Assembly (NCBI GenBank): GCA_012295275.1
Contig: SMMR01000018.1
Coordinates: forward strand, 1 to 19,713
Direction: 5' to 3'
Source of the DNA: Chrysomallon squamiferum
Taxonomy: Eukaryota > Mollusca > Gastropoda > Neomphalida > Peltospiridae
Length of the DNA stretch: 19,713 bases
Shown here: piece after piece, positions 1-9,765 of the stretch
How positions within the stretch are numbered: position 1 is the stretch's first letter
Layout: every line of letters starts with the position of its first letter
Notes under the pieces: model-generated
Told to the model about the DNA's origin: nothing
Seen by the model: the letters and a program-made list of their open reading frames with translations, nothing else
Database searches by the model: none
Program-made: the position numbers and the translations under genes

Positions 1-296
1 AAGCGTTTCCAACATTTGCCAATGGTGCTGCACCTTTGAAAATGCGTTGAAAAAAAAAACGAGCAAATTTTCAAAAATATGTGCGTTTTTGTGCACGTGT
101 CGGAAACGAGTTGTTCCCCTTGGGTGGGGCGTGCGGCACTTTTTCACCCGTGTAGGGCAACCCCTTGCCCCACTTTTGGGTATGTGCGCCCGATTTTTTT
201 CCCACGTGCACAGAAAAAGTTATTGCACTTTGAAAAAGGTACCCCTAGCATTTTCAACGAAACTTGAAAAATTCGATTTTCAAAAGTTGAAAATCC
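1..296 (+). repeat. Partial satellite unit at left edge
   Basis: The window opens inside a unit, at the position equivalent to 18204 in the reference copy. The first 79 bases of this unit therefore lie outside the window, and the array continues to the left. This copy has GCGTTG in place of GCGTTTG before the poly-A tract and CACTTTTTCACCC in place of CACTTTTCACCC. Its GATTTTTTTCCC run is longer than the usual five T. Confidence 0.97.
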
Positions 297-2568
297 GTGT
301 GGCACTATTCCGTGCGGTCGGGAAAAATATTTCAACGTGTGCAAAAGGTGCGCGCCGTCGGGCGAGTGTGGCAAAAGCGTTTCCAACATTTGCCAATGGT
401 GCTGCACCTTTGAAAATGCGTTTGAAAAAAAAAACGAGCAAATTTTCAAAAAATATGTGCGTTTTTGTGCACGTGTCGGAAACGAGTTGTTCCCCTTGGT
501 GGGGCGTGCGGCACTTTTCACCCGTGTAGGGCAACCCTTGCCCCACTTTTGGGTATGTGCGCCCGATTTTTCCCACGTGCACAGAAAAAGTTATTGCACT
601 TTGAAAAAAAAGGTACCCTAGCATTTTCAACGAAACTTGAAAAAAATTCGATTTTCAAAAGTTGAAAATCCGTGTGGCACTATTCCGTGCGGTCGGGAAA
701 AATATTTCAACGTGTGCAAAAGGTGCGCGCGCGCGCGCCGTCGGCGAGTGTGGCAAAAGCGTTTCCAACATTTGCCAATGGTGCTGCACCTTTGAAAATG
801 CGTTTGAAAAAAAAACGAGCAAATTTTCAAAAATATGTGCGTTTTTGTGCACGTGTCGGTAAACGAGTTGTTCCCTTTGGGTGGGGCGTGCGGCACTTTT
901 TCACCCGTGTAGGGCAACCCTTGCCCCACTTTTGGGTATGTGCGCCCGATTTTTCCCACGCACAGAAAAAAAAGTTATTGCACTTTGAAAAAGGTACCCC
1001 TAGCATTTTCAACGAAACTTGAAAAATTCGATTTTCAAAAGTTGAAAATCCGTGTGGCACTATTCCGTGCGGTCGGGAAAAATATTTCAACGTGTGCAAA
1101 AGGTGCGCGCCGTCGGGGGCGAGTGTGGCAAAAGCGTTTCCAACATTTGCCAAATGGTGCTGCACCTTTGAAAATGCGTTTGAAAAAAAAACGAGCAAAT
1201 TTTCAAAAAAAAATATGTGCGTTTTTTTTTGTGCACGTGTCGGAAACGAGTTGTTCCCCTTGGGTGGGGCGTGCGGCACTTTTCACCCGTGTAGGGCAAC
1301 CCTTGCCCCACTTTTTGGGTATGTGCGCCCGATTTTTCCCACGTGCACAGAAAAAGTTATTGCACTTTTGAAAAAAAAGGTACCCCTAGCATTTTCAACG
1401 AAACTTGAAAAAATTCGATTTTCAAAAGTTGAAAATCCGTGTGGCACTATTCCGTGCGGTCGGGAAAAATATTTCAACGTGTGCAAAAGGTGCGCGCCGT
1501 CGGGGCGAGTGTGGCAAAAGCGTTTCCAACATTTGCCAATGGTGCTGCACCTTTTGAAAATGCGTTTGAAAAAAAAACGAGCAAATTTTCAAAAATATGT
1601 GCGTTTTTTGTGCACGTGTCGGAAACGAGTTGTTCCCCTTGGGTGGGGCGTGCGGCACTTTTCACCCGTGTAGGGCAACCCTTGCCCCACTTTTGGGTAT
1701 GTGCGCCCGATTTTTCCCACGTGCACAGAAAAGTTATTGCACTTTGAAAAGGTACCCCTAGCATTTTCAACGAAACTTGAAAAATTCGATTTTCAAAAGT
1801 TGAAAATCCGTGTGGCACTATTCCGTGCGGTCGGGAAAAATATTTCAACGTGTGCAAAAGGTGCGCGCCGTCGGGGCGAGTGTGGCAAAAGCGTTTCCAA
1901 CATTTGCCAATGGTGCTGCACCTTTGAAAATGCGTTTGAAAAAAAAAAACGAGCAAATTTTCAAAAAAAAAAATATGTGCGTTTTTTGTGCACGTGTCGG
2001 AAACGAGTTGTTCCCCTTTGGTGGGGCGTGCGGCACTTTTCACCCGTGTAGGGCAACCCTTGCCCCACTTTTGGGTATGTGCGCCCGATTTTTTCCCACG
2101 CACAGAAAAAGTTATTGCACTTTGAAAAAGGTACCCCTAGCATTTTCAACGAAACTTGAAAAAATTCGATTTTCAAAAGTTGAAAATCCGTGTGGCACTA
2201 TTCCGTGCGGTCGGGAAAAATATTTCAACGTGTGCAAAAGGTGCGCGCCGTCGGGGGGGCGAGTGTGGCAAAAGCGTTTCCAACATTTGCCAATGGTGCT
2301 GCACCTTTGAAAATGTGAAAAAAAAAAAAAACGAGCAAATTTTCAAAAAATATGTGCGTTTTTGTGCACGTGTCGGAAACGAGTTGTTCCCCTTGGGTGG
2401 GGCGTGCGGCACTTTTCACCCGTGTAGGGCAACCCTTGCCCCCCACTTTTTGGGTATGTGCGCCCGATTTTTCCCACGTGCACAGAAAAAGTTATTGCAC
2501 TTTGAAAAGGTAACCCTAGCATTTTCAACGAAACTTGAAAAAATTCGATTTTCAAAAGTTGAAAATCC
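297..2568 (+). repeat. Array block, six noisy units
   Basis: The units start at 297, 672, 1052, 1439, 1810 and 2190 and measure 375, 380, 387, 371, 380 and 379 bp. Most differences from the 374-bp reference are run lengths. For example, there is a T run of nine before GTGCACGTG near 1222, and a GGGGGGG tract near 2254. Two units (near 957 and 2097) share the two-base loss CACGCACAG for CACGTGCACAG. The 672 unit carries a GC-dinucleotide expansion. Confidence 0.95.
725..738 (+). repeat. (GC)7 dinucleotide expansion inside one unit
   Basis: The reference unit has GGTGCGCGCC here, with three GC steps. The unit starting at 672 has seven. Units near 10247 and 13276 have four. This is ordinary dinucleotide slippage and is one of the few changes in the array that does not involve a homopolymer. 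Confidence 0.85.
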
Positions 2569-4070
2569 GTGTGGCACTATTCCGTGCGGTCGGGAAAAAT
2601 ATTTCAACGTGTGCAAAAGGTGCGCGCCGTCGGGGCGAGTGTGGCAAAAGCGTTTCCAACATTTGCCAATGGTGCTGCACCTTTTGAAAATGCGTTTGAA
2701 AAAAAAACGAGCAAATTTTCAAAAATATGTGCGTTTTTTGTGCACGTGTCGGAAACGAGTTGTTCCCCTTGGGTGGGGCGTGCGGCACTTTTCACCCGTG
2801 TAGGGCAACCCTTGCCCCACTTTTGGGTATGTGCGCCCGATTTTTCCCACGTGCACAGAAAAAGTTATTGCACTTTGAAAAAGGTACCCCTAGCATTTTC
2901 AACGAAACTTGAAAAAATTCGATTTTCAAAAGTTGAAAATCCGTGTGGCACTATTCCGTGCGGTCGGGAAAAATATTTCAACGTGTGCAAAAGGTGCGCG
3001 CCGGGGGGCGAGTGTGGCAAAAGCGTTTCCAACATTTGCCAATGGTGCTGCACCTTTTGAAAATGCGTTTGAAAAAAAAACGAGCAAATTTTCAAAAATA
3101 TGTGCGTTTTTTGTGCACGTGTCGGAAACGAGTTGTTCCCCTTGGGTGGGGCGTGCGGCACTTTTTTTCACCCGTGTAGGGCAACCCTTGCCCCACTTTT
3201 GGGTATGTGCGCCCGATTTTTCCCACGTGCACAGAAAAAGTTATTGCACTTTGAAAAAGGTACCCCTAGCATTTTCAACGAAACTTGAAAAATTCGATTT
3301 TCAAAGTTGAAAATCCGTGTGGCACTATTCCGTGCGGTCGGGAAAAATATTTCAACGTGTGCAAAAGGTGCGCGCCGTCGGGGCGAGTGTGGCAAAAGCG
3401 TTTCCAACATTTGCCAATGGTGCTGCACCTTTTGAAAATGCGTTTGAAAAAAAAACGAGCAAATTTTCAAAAATATGTGCGTTTTTTGTGCACGTGTCGG
3501 AAACGAGTTGTTCCCCTTGGGTGGGGCGTGCGGCACTTTTCACCCGTGTAGGGCAACCCTTGCCCCACTTTTGGGTATGTGCGCCCGATTTTTCCCACGT
3601 GCACAGAAAAAGTTATTGCACTTTGAAAAAGGTACCCCTAGCATTTTCAACGAAACTTGAAAAAATTCGATTTTCAAAAGTTGAAAATCCGTGTGGCACT
3701 ATTCCGTGCGGTCGGGAAAAATATTTCAACGTGTGCAAAAGGTGCGCGCCGTCGGGGCGAGTGTGGCAAAAGCGTTTCCAACATTTGCCAATGGTGCTGC
3801 ACCTTTTGAAAATGCGTTGTAAAAAAAAAACGAGCAAATTTTCAAAAATATGTGCGTTTTTTGTGCACGTGTCGGAAACGAGTTGTTCCCCTTGGGTGGG
3901 GCGTGCGGCACTTTTCACCCGTGTAGGGCAACCCTTGCCCCACTTTTTGGTATATGTGCGCCCGATTTTTTCCCACGTGCACAGAAAAAGTTATTGCACT
4001 TTGAAAAAAAAGGTACCCTAGCATTTTCAACGAAACTTGAAAAAATTCGATTTTCAAAAGTTGAAAATCC
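2569..4070 (+). repeat. Array block, mostly clean 374-bp units
   Basis: The units start at 2569, 2943, 3317 and 3691 and measure 374, 374, 374 and 380 bp. The copies at 2569 and 3317 read as identical to the reference unit at 18125. The copy at 2943 differs at GCCGGGGGGCGAG (for GCCGTCGGGGCGAG), and its CACTTTTTTTCACCC run is longer. It also has a shorter TTCAAAGTTG just before the next anchor. The copy at 3691 has GCGTTGT before poly-A and TTGGTATATGTG near 3947. Confidence 0.95.
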
Positions 4071-5234
4071 GTGTGGCACTATTCCGTGCGGTCGGGAAAA
4101 ATATTTCAACGTGTGCAAAAGGTGCGCGCCGTCGGGGCGAGTGTGGCAAAAGCGTTTCCAACATTTGCCAATGGTGCTGCACCTTTTGAAAATGCGTTGA
4201 AAAAAAAAAAAACGAGCAAATTTCAAAAAATATGTGTTTTTTTTGTGCACGTGTCGGAAACGAGTTGTTCCCCTTGGGTGGGGCGTGCGGCACTTTTCAC
4301 CCGTGTAGGGCAACCCTTGCCCCACTTTTGGGTATGTGCGCCCGATTTTTCCCACGTGCACAGAAAAAGTTATTGCACTTTGAAAAAAAAGGTACCCCTA
4401 GCATTTTCAACGAAACTGAAAAAAAATTCGATTTTCAAAAAGTTGAAAATCCGTGTGGCACTATTCCGTGCGGTCGGGAAAAATATTTCAACGTGTGCAA
4501 AAGGTGCGCGCCGTCGGGGCGAGTGTGGCAAAAGCGTTTCCAACATTTGCCAATGGTGCTGCACCTTTGAAAATGCGTTGAAAAAAAAAAAAAAAAACGA
4601 GCAAATTTTCAAAAAAATATGCGTTTTTTTGTGCACGTGTCGGAAACGAGTTGTTCCCCTTTGGGTGGGGCGTGCGGCACTTTTCACCCGTGTAGGGCAA
4701 CCTTTGCCCCACTTTTGGGTATGTGCGCCCGATTTTTCCCGCGCCGAGTTATTTTTTCAACGCACAAAAAAAAAAAGTTTGCATTGCACTTTGAAAAGGT
4801 ACCCTAGCATTTTCAACGAAACTTGAAAAAATTCGATTTTCAAAAGTTGAAAATCCGTGTGGCACTATTCCGTGCGGTCGGGAAAAATATTTCAACGTGT
4901 GCAAAAGGTGCGCGCCGTCGGGGCGAGTGTGGCAAAAGCGTTTCCAACATTTGCCAATGGTGCTGCACCTTTGAAAATGCGTTTGAAAAAAAAAAAACGA
5001 GCAAATTTCAAAAAATATGTGCGTTTTTTTGTGCACGTGTCGGAAACGAGTTGTTCCCCTTGGGTGGGGCGTGCGGCACTTTTCACCCGTGTAGGGCAAC
5101 CCTTGCCCCACTTTTTGGGTATGTGCGCCCGATTTTTCCCACGTGCACAGAAAAAGTTATTGCACTTTGAAAAAGGTACCCCTAGCATTTTCAACGAAAC
5201 TTGAAAAAATTCGATTTTCAAAAGTTGAAAATCC
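4071..5234 (+). repeat. Array block with long poly-A tracts
   Basis: The units start at 4071, 4453 and 4857 and measure 382, 404 and 378 bp. The A run after GCGTTG reaches 17 at 4581-4597, against nine in the reference. In the 4071 and 4857 units the following TTTTC is reduced to TTTC while the next A run gains one base. The 4453 unit holds the insert described separately. Confidence 0.95.
4741..4761 (+). other. 21-base replacement insert in a satellite unit
   Basis: The reference unit reads GATTTTTCCCACGTGCACAG. Here the four bases ACGT are replaced by the 21 bases at 4741-4761, then GCAC resumes, followed by 11 A instead of AGAAAAAG. The insert is a mosaic of short words found elsewhere in the unit: GCGCCG from the GC-rich part, GTTATT from upstream of the TGCAC motif, and TTTTCAAC. 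It is probably made of satellite fragments and not foreign DNA. It makes this unit 404 bp long and destroys one of the two CACGTG palindromes. Confidence 0.8.
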
Positions 5235-6372
5235 GTGTGGCACTATTCCGTGCGGTCGGGAAAAATATTTCAACGTGTGCAAAAGGTGCGCGCCGTCGGG
5301 GCGAGTGTGGCAAAAGCGTTTCCAACATTTGCCAATGGTGCTGCACCTTTTGAAAATGCGTTTGAAAAAAAAACGAGCAAATTTTCAAAAATATGTGCGT
5401 TTTTTGTGCACGTGTCGGAAACGAGTTGTTCCCCTTGGGTGGGGCGTGCGGCACTTTTCACCCGTGTAGGGCAACCCTTGCCCCACTTTTGGGTATGTGC
5501 GCCCGATTTTTCCCACGTGCACAGAAAAAGTTATTGCACTTTGAAAAAGGTAACCCTAGCATTTTCAACGAAACTTGAAAAAATTCGATTTTCAAAAGTT
5601 GAAAATCCGTGTGGCACTATTCCGTGCGGTCGGGAAAAATATTTCAACGTGTGCAAAAGGTGCGCGCCGTCGGGGCGAGTGTGGCAAAAGCGTTTCCAAC
5701 ATTTGCCAATGGTGCTGCACCTTTGAAAATGCGTTTGAAAAAAAACGAGAGCAGCAATTTCAAAAAAAAAATATGTGCGTTTTTTGTGCACGTGTCGGAA
5801 ACGAGTTGTTCCCCTTGGGTGGGGCGTGCGGCACTTTTCACCCGTGTAGGGCAACCCTTGCCCCACTTTTGGGTATGTGCGCCCGATTTTTCCCACGTGC
5901 ACAGAAAAAGTTATTGCACTTTGAAAAAGGTACCCCTAGCATTTTCAACGAAACTTGAAAAAATTCGATTTTCAAAAGTTGAAAATCCGTGTGGCACTAT
6001 TCCGTGCGGTCGGGAAAAATATTTCAACGTGTGCAAAAGGTGCGCGCCGTCGGGGCGAGTGTGGCAAAAGCGTTTCCAACATTTGCCAATGGTGCTGCAC
6101 CTTTTGAAAATGCGTTGAAAAAAAAACGAGCAAATTTTCAAAAATATGTGCGTTTTTTGTGCACGTGTCGGAAACGAGTTGTTCCCCTTGGGTGGGGCGT
6201 GCGGCACTTTTCACCCGTGTAGGGCAACCCTTGCCCCACTTTTGGGTTTTGGGTATGTGCGCCCGATTTTTTTCCCACGTGCACAAAAAAGTTATTGCAC
6301 TTGAAAAAAAAAGGTACCCTAGCATTTTCAACGAAAACTTGAAAAATTCGATTTTCAAAAAGTTGAAAATCC
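5235..6372 (+). repeat. Array block, near-reference units
   Basis: The units start at 5235, 5609 and 5989 and measure 374, 380 and 384 bp. The 5235 copy differs from the reference only by GGTAACCCT for GGTACCCCT near 5549. The same variant is present near 2511, 11269 and 15805. The 5609 copy has the scrambled word CGAGAGCAGCAATTTC at 5746-5761. The 5989 copy has an exact duplication of TTTTGGG at 6240-6253. Confidence 0.95.
6240..6253 (+). repeat. 7-bp direct duplication within a unit
   Basis: TTTTGGG occurs twice in a row where every other unit has it once, between GCCCCAC and TATGTGCG. It is a short slippage-type duplication confined to this copy. Confidence 0.85.
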
Positions 6373-8316
6373 GTGTGGCACTATTCCGTGCGGTCGGGAA
6401 AAATATTTCAACGTGTGCAAAAAAAGGCGCGCGCCGTCGGGGCGAGTGTGGCAAAAGCGTTTCCAACATTTGCCAATGGTGCTGCACCTTTGAAAATGTT
6501 TGAAAAAAAAAAAAAACGAGCAAATTTTCAAAAATATGTGCGTTTTTTGTGCACGTGTCGGAAACGAGTTGTTCCCCTTGGGTGGGGCGTGCGGCACTTT
6601 TCACCCGTGTAGGGCAACCCTTTGCCCCACTTTTGGGTATGTGCGCCCGATTTTTCCCACGTGCACAAAAAAGTTATTGCACTTTGAAAAAGGTAACCCC
6701 TAGCATTTTCAACGAAACTTGAAAAAATTCGATTTTTCAAAAGTTGAAAATCCGTGTGGCACTATTCCGTGCGGTCGGGAAAAATATTTCAACGTGTGCA
6801 AAAGGTGCGCGCCGTCGGGGCGAGTGTGGCAAAAGCGTTTCCAACATTTGCCAATGGTGCTGCACCTTTTGAAAATGCGTTTGAAAAAAAAACGAGCAAA
6901 TTTTCAAAAATATGTGCGTTTTTTGTGCACGTGTCGGAAACGAGTTGTTCCCCTTGGGTGGGGCGTGCGGCACTTTTTTTCACCCGTGTAGGGCAACCCT
7001 GCCCTTTTTTTTTTGGGTATGTGCGCCCGATTTTTCCCACGTGCACAGAAAAAGTTATTGCACTTTGAAAAAGGTACCCCTAGCATTTTCAACGAAACTT
7101 GAAAAAATTCGATTTTCAAAAGTTGAAAATCCGTGTGGCACTATTCCGTGCGGTCGGGAAAAATATTTCAACGTGTGCAAAAAGGTGCGCGCCGGGGGGG
7201 CGAGTGTGGCAAAAGCGTTTCCAACATTTGCCAATGGTGCTGCACCTTTTGAAAATGCGTTTGAAAAAAAAACGAGCAAATTTTCAAAAATATGTGCGTT
7301 TTTTGTGCACGTGTCGGAAACGAGTTGTTCCCCTTGGGTGGGGCGTGCGGCACTTTTCACCCGTGTAGGGCAACCCTTGCCCCTTTATTTTTGGGTATGT
7401 GCGCCCGATTTTTCCCACGTGCACAGAAAAAGTTATTGCACTTTGAAAAAGGTACCCCTAGCATTTTCAACGAAACTTGAAAAAATTCGATTTTCAAAAG
7501 TTGAAAATCCGTGTGGCACTATTCCGTGCGGTCGGGAAAAATATTTCAACGTGTGCAAAAGGTGCGCGCCGTCGGGGCGAGTGTGGCAAAAGCGTTTCCA
7601 ACATTTGCCAATGGTGCTGCACCTTTTGAAAATGCGTTTGAAAAAAAAACGAGCAAATTTTCAAAAATATGTGCGTTTTTTGTGCACGTGTCGGAAACGA
7701 GAAAAAGCAAATTTTCAAAATATGTGCGTTTTTGTGCACGTGTCGGAAACGAGTTGTCCCCTTTGGTGGGGGCGTGCGGCTTTTTTCACCCGTGTAGGGC
7801 AACCCTTGCCCCCACTTTTTTTGGGTATGTGCGCCCGATTTTCCCCCACGTGCACAAAAAAGTTATTGCACTTGAAAAAAGGTACCCCTAGCATTTTCAA
7901 CGAAACTTGAAAAAATTCGATTTTCAAAAGTTGAAAATCCGTGTGGCACTATTCCGTGCGGTCGGAAAAAAATATTTCAACGTGTGCAAAAAAAGGTGCG
8001 CGCCGTCGGGGCGAGGTGGCAAAAGCGTTTCCAACATTTGCCAATGGTGCTGCACCTTTTGAAAAAAAAAAAAAAAAAAACGAGCAATTTTCAAAAAAAA
8101 TATGTGCGTTTTTGTGCACGTGTCGGAAACGAGTTGTTCCCCTTGGGTGGGGCGTGCGGCACTTTTCACCCGTGTAGGGCAACCCTTGCCCCACTTTTGG
8201 GTATGTGCGCCCGATTTTTCCCACGTGCACAGAAAAAGTTATTGCACTTTGAAAAAGGTACCCCTAGCATTTTCAACGAAACTTGAAAAAATTCGATTTT
8301 CAAAAGTTGAAAATCC
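6373..8316 (+). repeat. Array block, noisy units with one 430-bp unit
   Basis: The units start at 6373, 6754, 7133, 7511 and 7941 and measure 381, 379, 378, 430 and 376 bp. Run encroachment is clear here. CCCCACTTTTGGG becomes a T run of 10 before GGG near 7005 and CCCCTTTATTTTTGGG near 7381. CCGTCGGGGCG becomes CCGGGGGGGCG near 7193. The 7941 unit is the first of six in which GAAAATGCGTTTG is replaced by an uninterrupted A run. Confidence 0.95.
7650..7753 (+). repeat. About 52-bp internal tandem duplication in the 430-bp unit
   Basis: The segment from CGAGCAAATTTT through GTGTCGGAAACGAG (7650-7701) is repeated with small changes at 7702-7753. The second copy opens AAAAAGCAAATTTT and has four A before TATGTGCG instead of five. 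In the normal unit AAACGAG occurs at both ends of this segment, so 7-bp microhomology would allow the duplication by unequal pairing. The join carries extra A bases after GAG, so it is not a perfect microhomology join. Confidence 0.9.
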
Positions 8317-9062
8317 GTGTGGCACTATTCCGTGCGGTCGGGAAAAATATTTCAACGTGTGCAAAAGGTGCGCGCCGTCGGGGCGAGTGTGGCAAAAGCG
8401 TTTCCAACATTTGCCAATGGTGCTGCACCTTTTGAAAATGCGTTTGAAAAAAAAACGAGCAAATTTTCAAAAATATGTGCGTTTTTTGTGCACGTGTCGG
8501 AAACGAGTTGTTCCCCTTGGGTGGGGCGTGCGGCACTTTTCACCCGTGTAGGGCAACCCTTGCCCCACTTTTGGGTATGTGCGCCCGATTTTTCCCACGT
8601 GCACAGAAAAAGTTATTGCACTTTGAAAAAGGTACCCCTAGCATTTTCAACGAAACTTGAAAAAATTCGATTTTCAAAAGTTGAAAATCCGTGTGGCACT
8701 ATTCCGTGCGGTCGGGAAAAATATTTCAACGTGTGCAAAAGGTGCGCGCCGTCGGGGCGAGTGTGGCAAAAGCGTTTCCAACATTTGCCAATGGTGCTGC
8801 ACCTTTTGAAAATGCGTTTGAAAAAAAACGAGCAAATTTTCAAAAATATGTGCGTTTTTTGTGCACGTGTCGGAAACGAGTTGTTCCCTTGGGTGGGGCG
8901 TGCGGCACTTTTCACCCGTGTAGGGCAACCCTTGCCCCACTTTTGGGTATGTGCGCCCGATTTTTCCCACGTGCACAAAAAAGTTATTGCACTTGAAAAA
9001 AAGGTACCCCTAGCATTTTCAACGAAACTTGAAAAATTCGATTTTCAAAAAGTTGAAAATCC
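8317..9062 (+). repeat. Array block, one reference-identical unit and one near-reference unit
   Basis: The units start at 8317 (374 bp) and 8691 (372 bp). The first reads as identical to the copies at 2569, 3317 and 18125. The second has eight A instead of nine, TTCCCTTGGG for TTCCCCTTGGG, GTGCACAAAAAAG for GTGCACAGAAAAAG, and CACTTGAAAAAAAGG for CACTTTGAAAAAGG. Confidence 0.95.
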
Positions 9063-9633
9063 GTGTGGCACTATTCCGTGCGGTCGGAAAAAAATATTTC
9101 AACGTGCAAAAAAAGGTGCGCGCCGTCGGGGCGAGTGTGGCAAAAGCGTTTCCAACATTTGCCAATGGTGCTGCACCTTTGAAAATGCGTTTGAAAAAAA
9201 CGAGCAAAAAAAAAAAATATGTGCGTTTTTTGTGCACGTGTCGGAAACGAGTTGTGTTCCCCTTGGGGGGCGTGCGGCACTTTTCACCCGTGTAGGGCAA
9301 CCCCCCCCACTTTTTTTGGGTATGTGCGCCCGATTTTTCCCACGTGCACAGAAAAAGTTATTGCACTTTGAAAAAGGTACCCCTAGCATTTTCAACGAAA
9401 CTGGAAAAATTCGATTTTCAAAAGTTGAAAATCCGTGTGGCACTATTCCGTGCGGTCGGGAAAAATATTTCAACGTGTGCAAAAGGTGCGCGCCGTCGGG
9501 GCGAGTGTGGCAAAAGCGTTTCCAACATTTGCCAATGGTGCTGCACCTTTTGAAAATGCGTTGTAAAAAAAAAACGAGCAAATTTTCAAAAATATGTGCG
9601 TTTTTTGTGCACGTGTCGGAAACGAGTTGTTCC

Positions 9634-9668
9634 TTGGGTGGGGTGGGGCGTGCGGCACTTTTCTTTTC
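9634..9668 (+). repeat. Two short slippage duplications in one unit
   Basis: The unit reads TTGGGTGGGGTGGGGCG where others have TTGGGTGGGGCG, and CACTTTTCTTTTCACCC where others have CACTTTTCACCC. Both are 5-bp direct duplications (GGGGT and TTTTC) only about 15 bases apart. CCCC upstream is reduced to CC. Confidence 0.8.
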
Positions 9669-9754
9669 ACCCGTGTAGGGCAACCCTTGCCCCACTTTTT
9701 ATGTGCGCCCGATTTTCCCACGTGCACAGAAAAAGTTATTGCACTTTGAAAAGG

Positions 9755-9765
9755 TTCAACGAAAC
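9755..9765 (+). other. Locally templated 9-11 base insertion
   Basis: The normal GGTACCCCTAGC reads GGTTCAACGAAACCCTAGC here. The 11 bases TTCAACGAAAC at 9755-9765 are an exact copy of 9775-9785, 20 bases downstream. This is what a short template switch or a local misassembly would leave. It is not in any other unit. Confidence 0.85.

Noticed and set aside
6912-7910. 332-codon open reading frame
   Set aside because: It is a satellite translation kept open by the altered lengths of the units it crosses. There is no plausible start context, domain or codon pattern.
8317-9678. 453-codon open reading frame, the longest in the window
   Set aside because: It crosses unit boundaries in different frames because the unit length is not a multiple of three and local indels differ. 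Its product is the same satellite translated in successive frames, and overlapping frames of similar length exist on the other strand. Reference units contain stops in all three forward frames.
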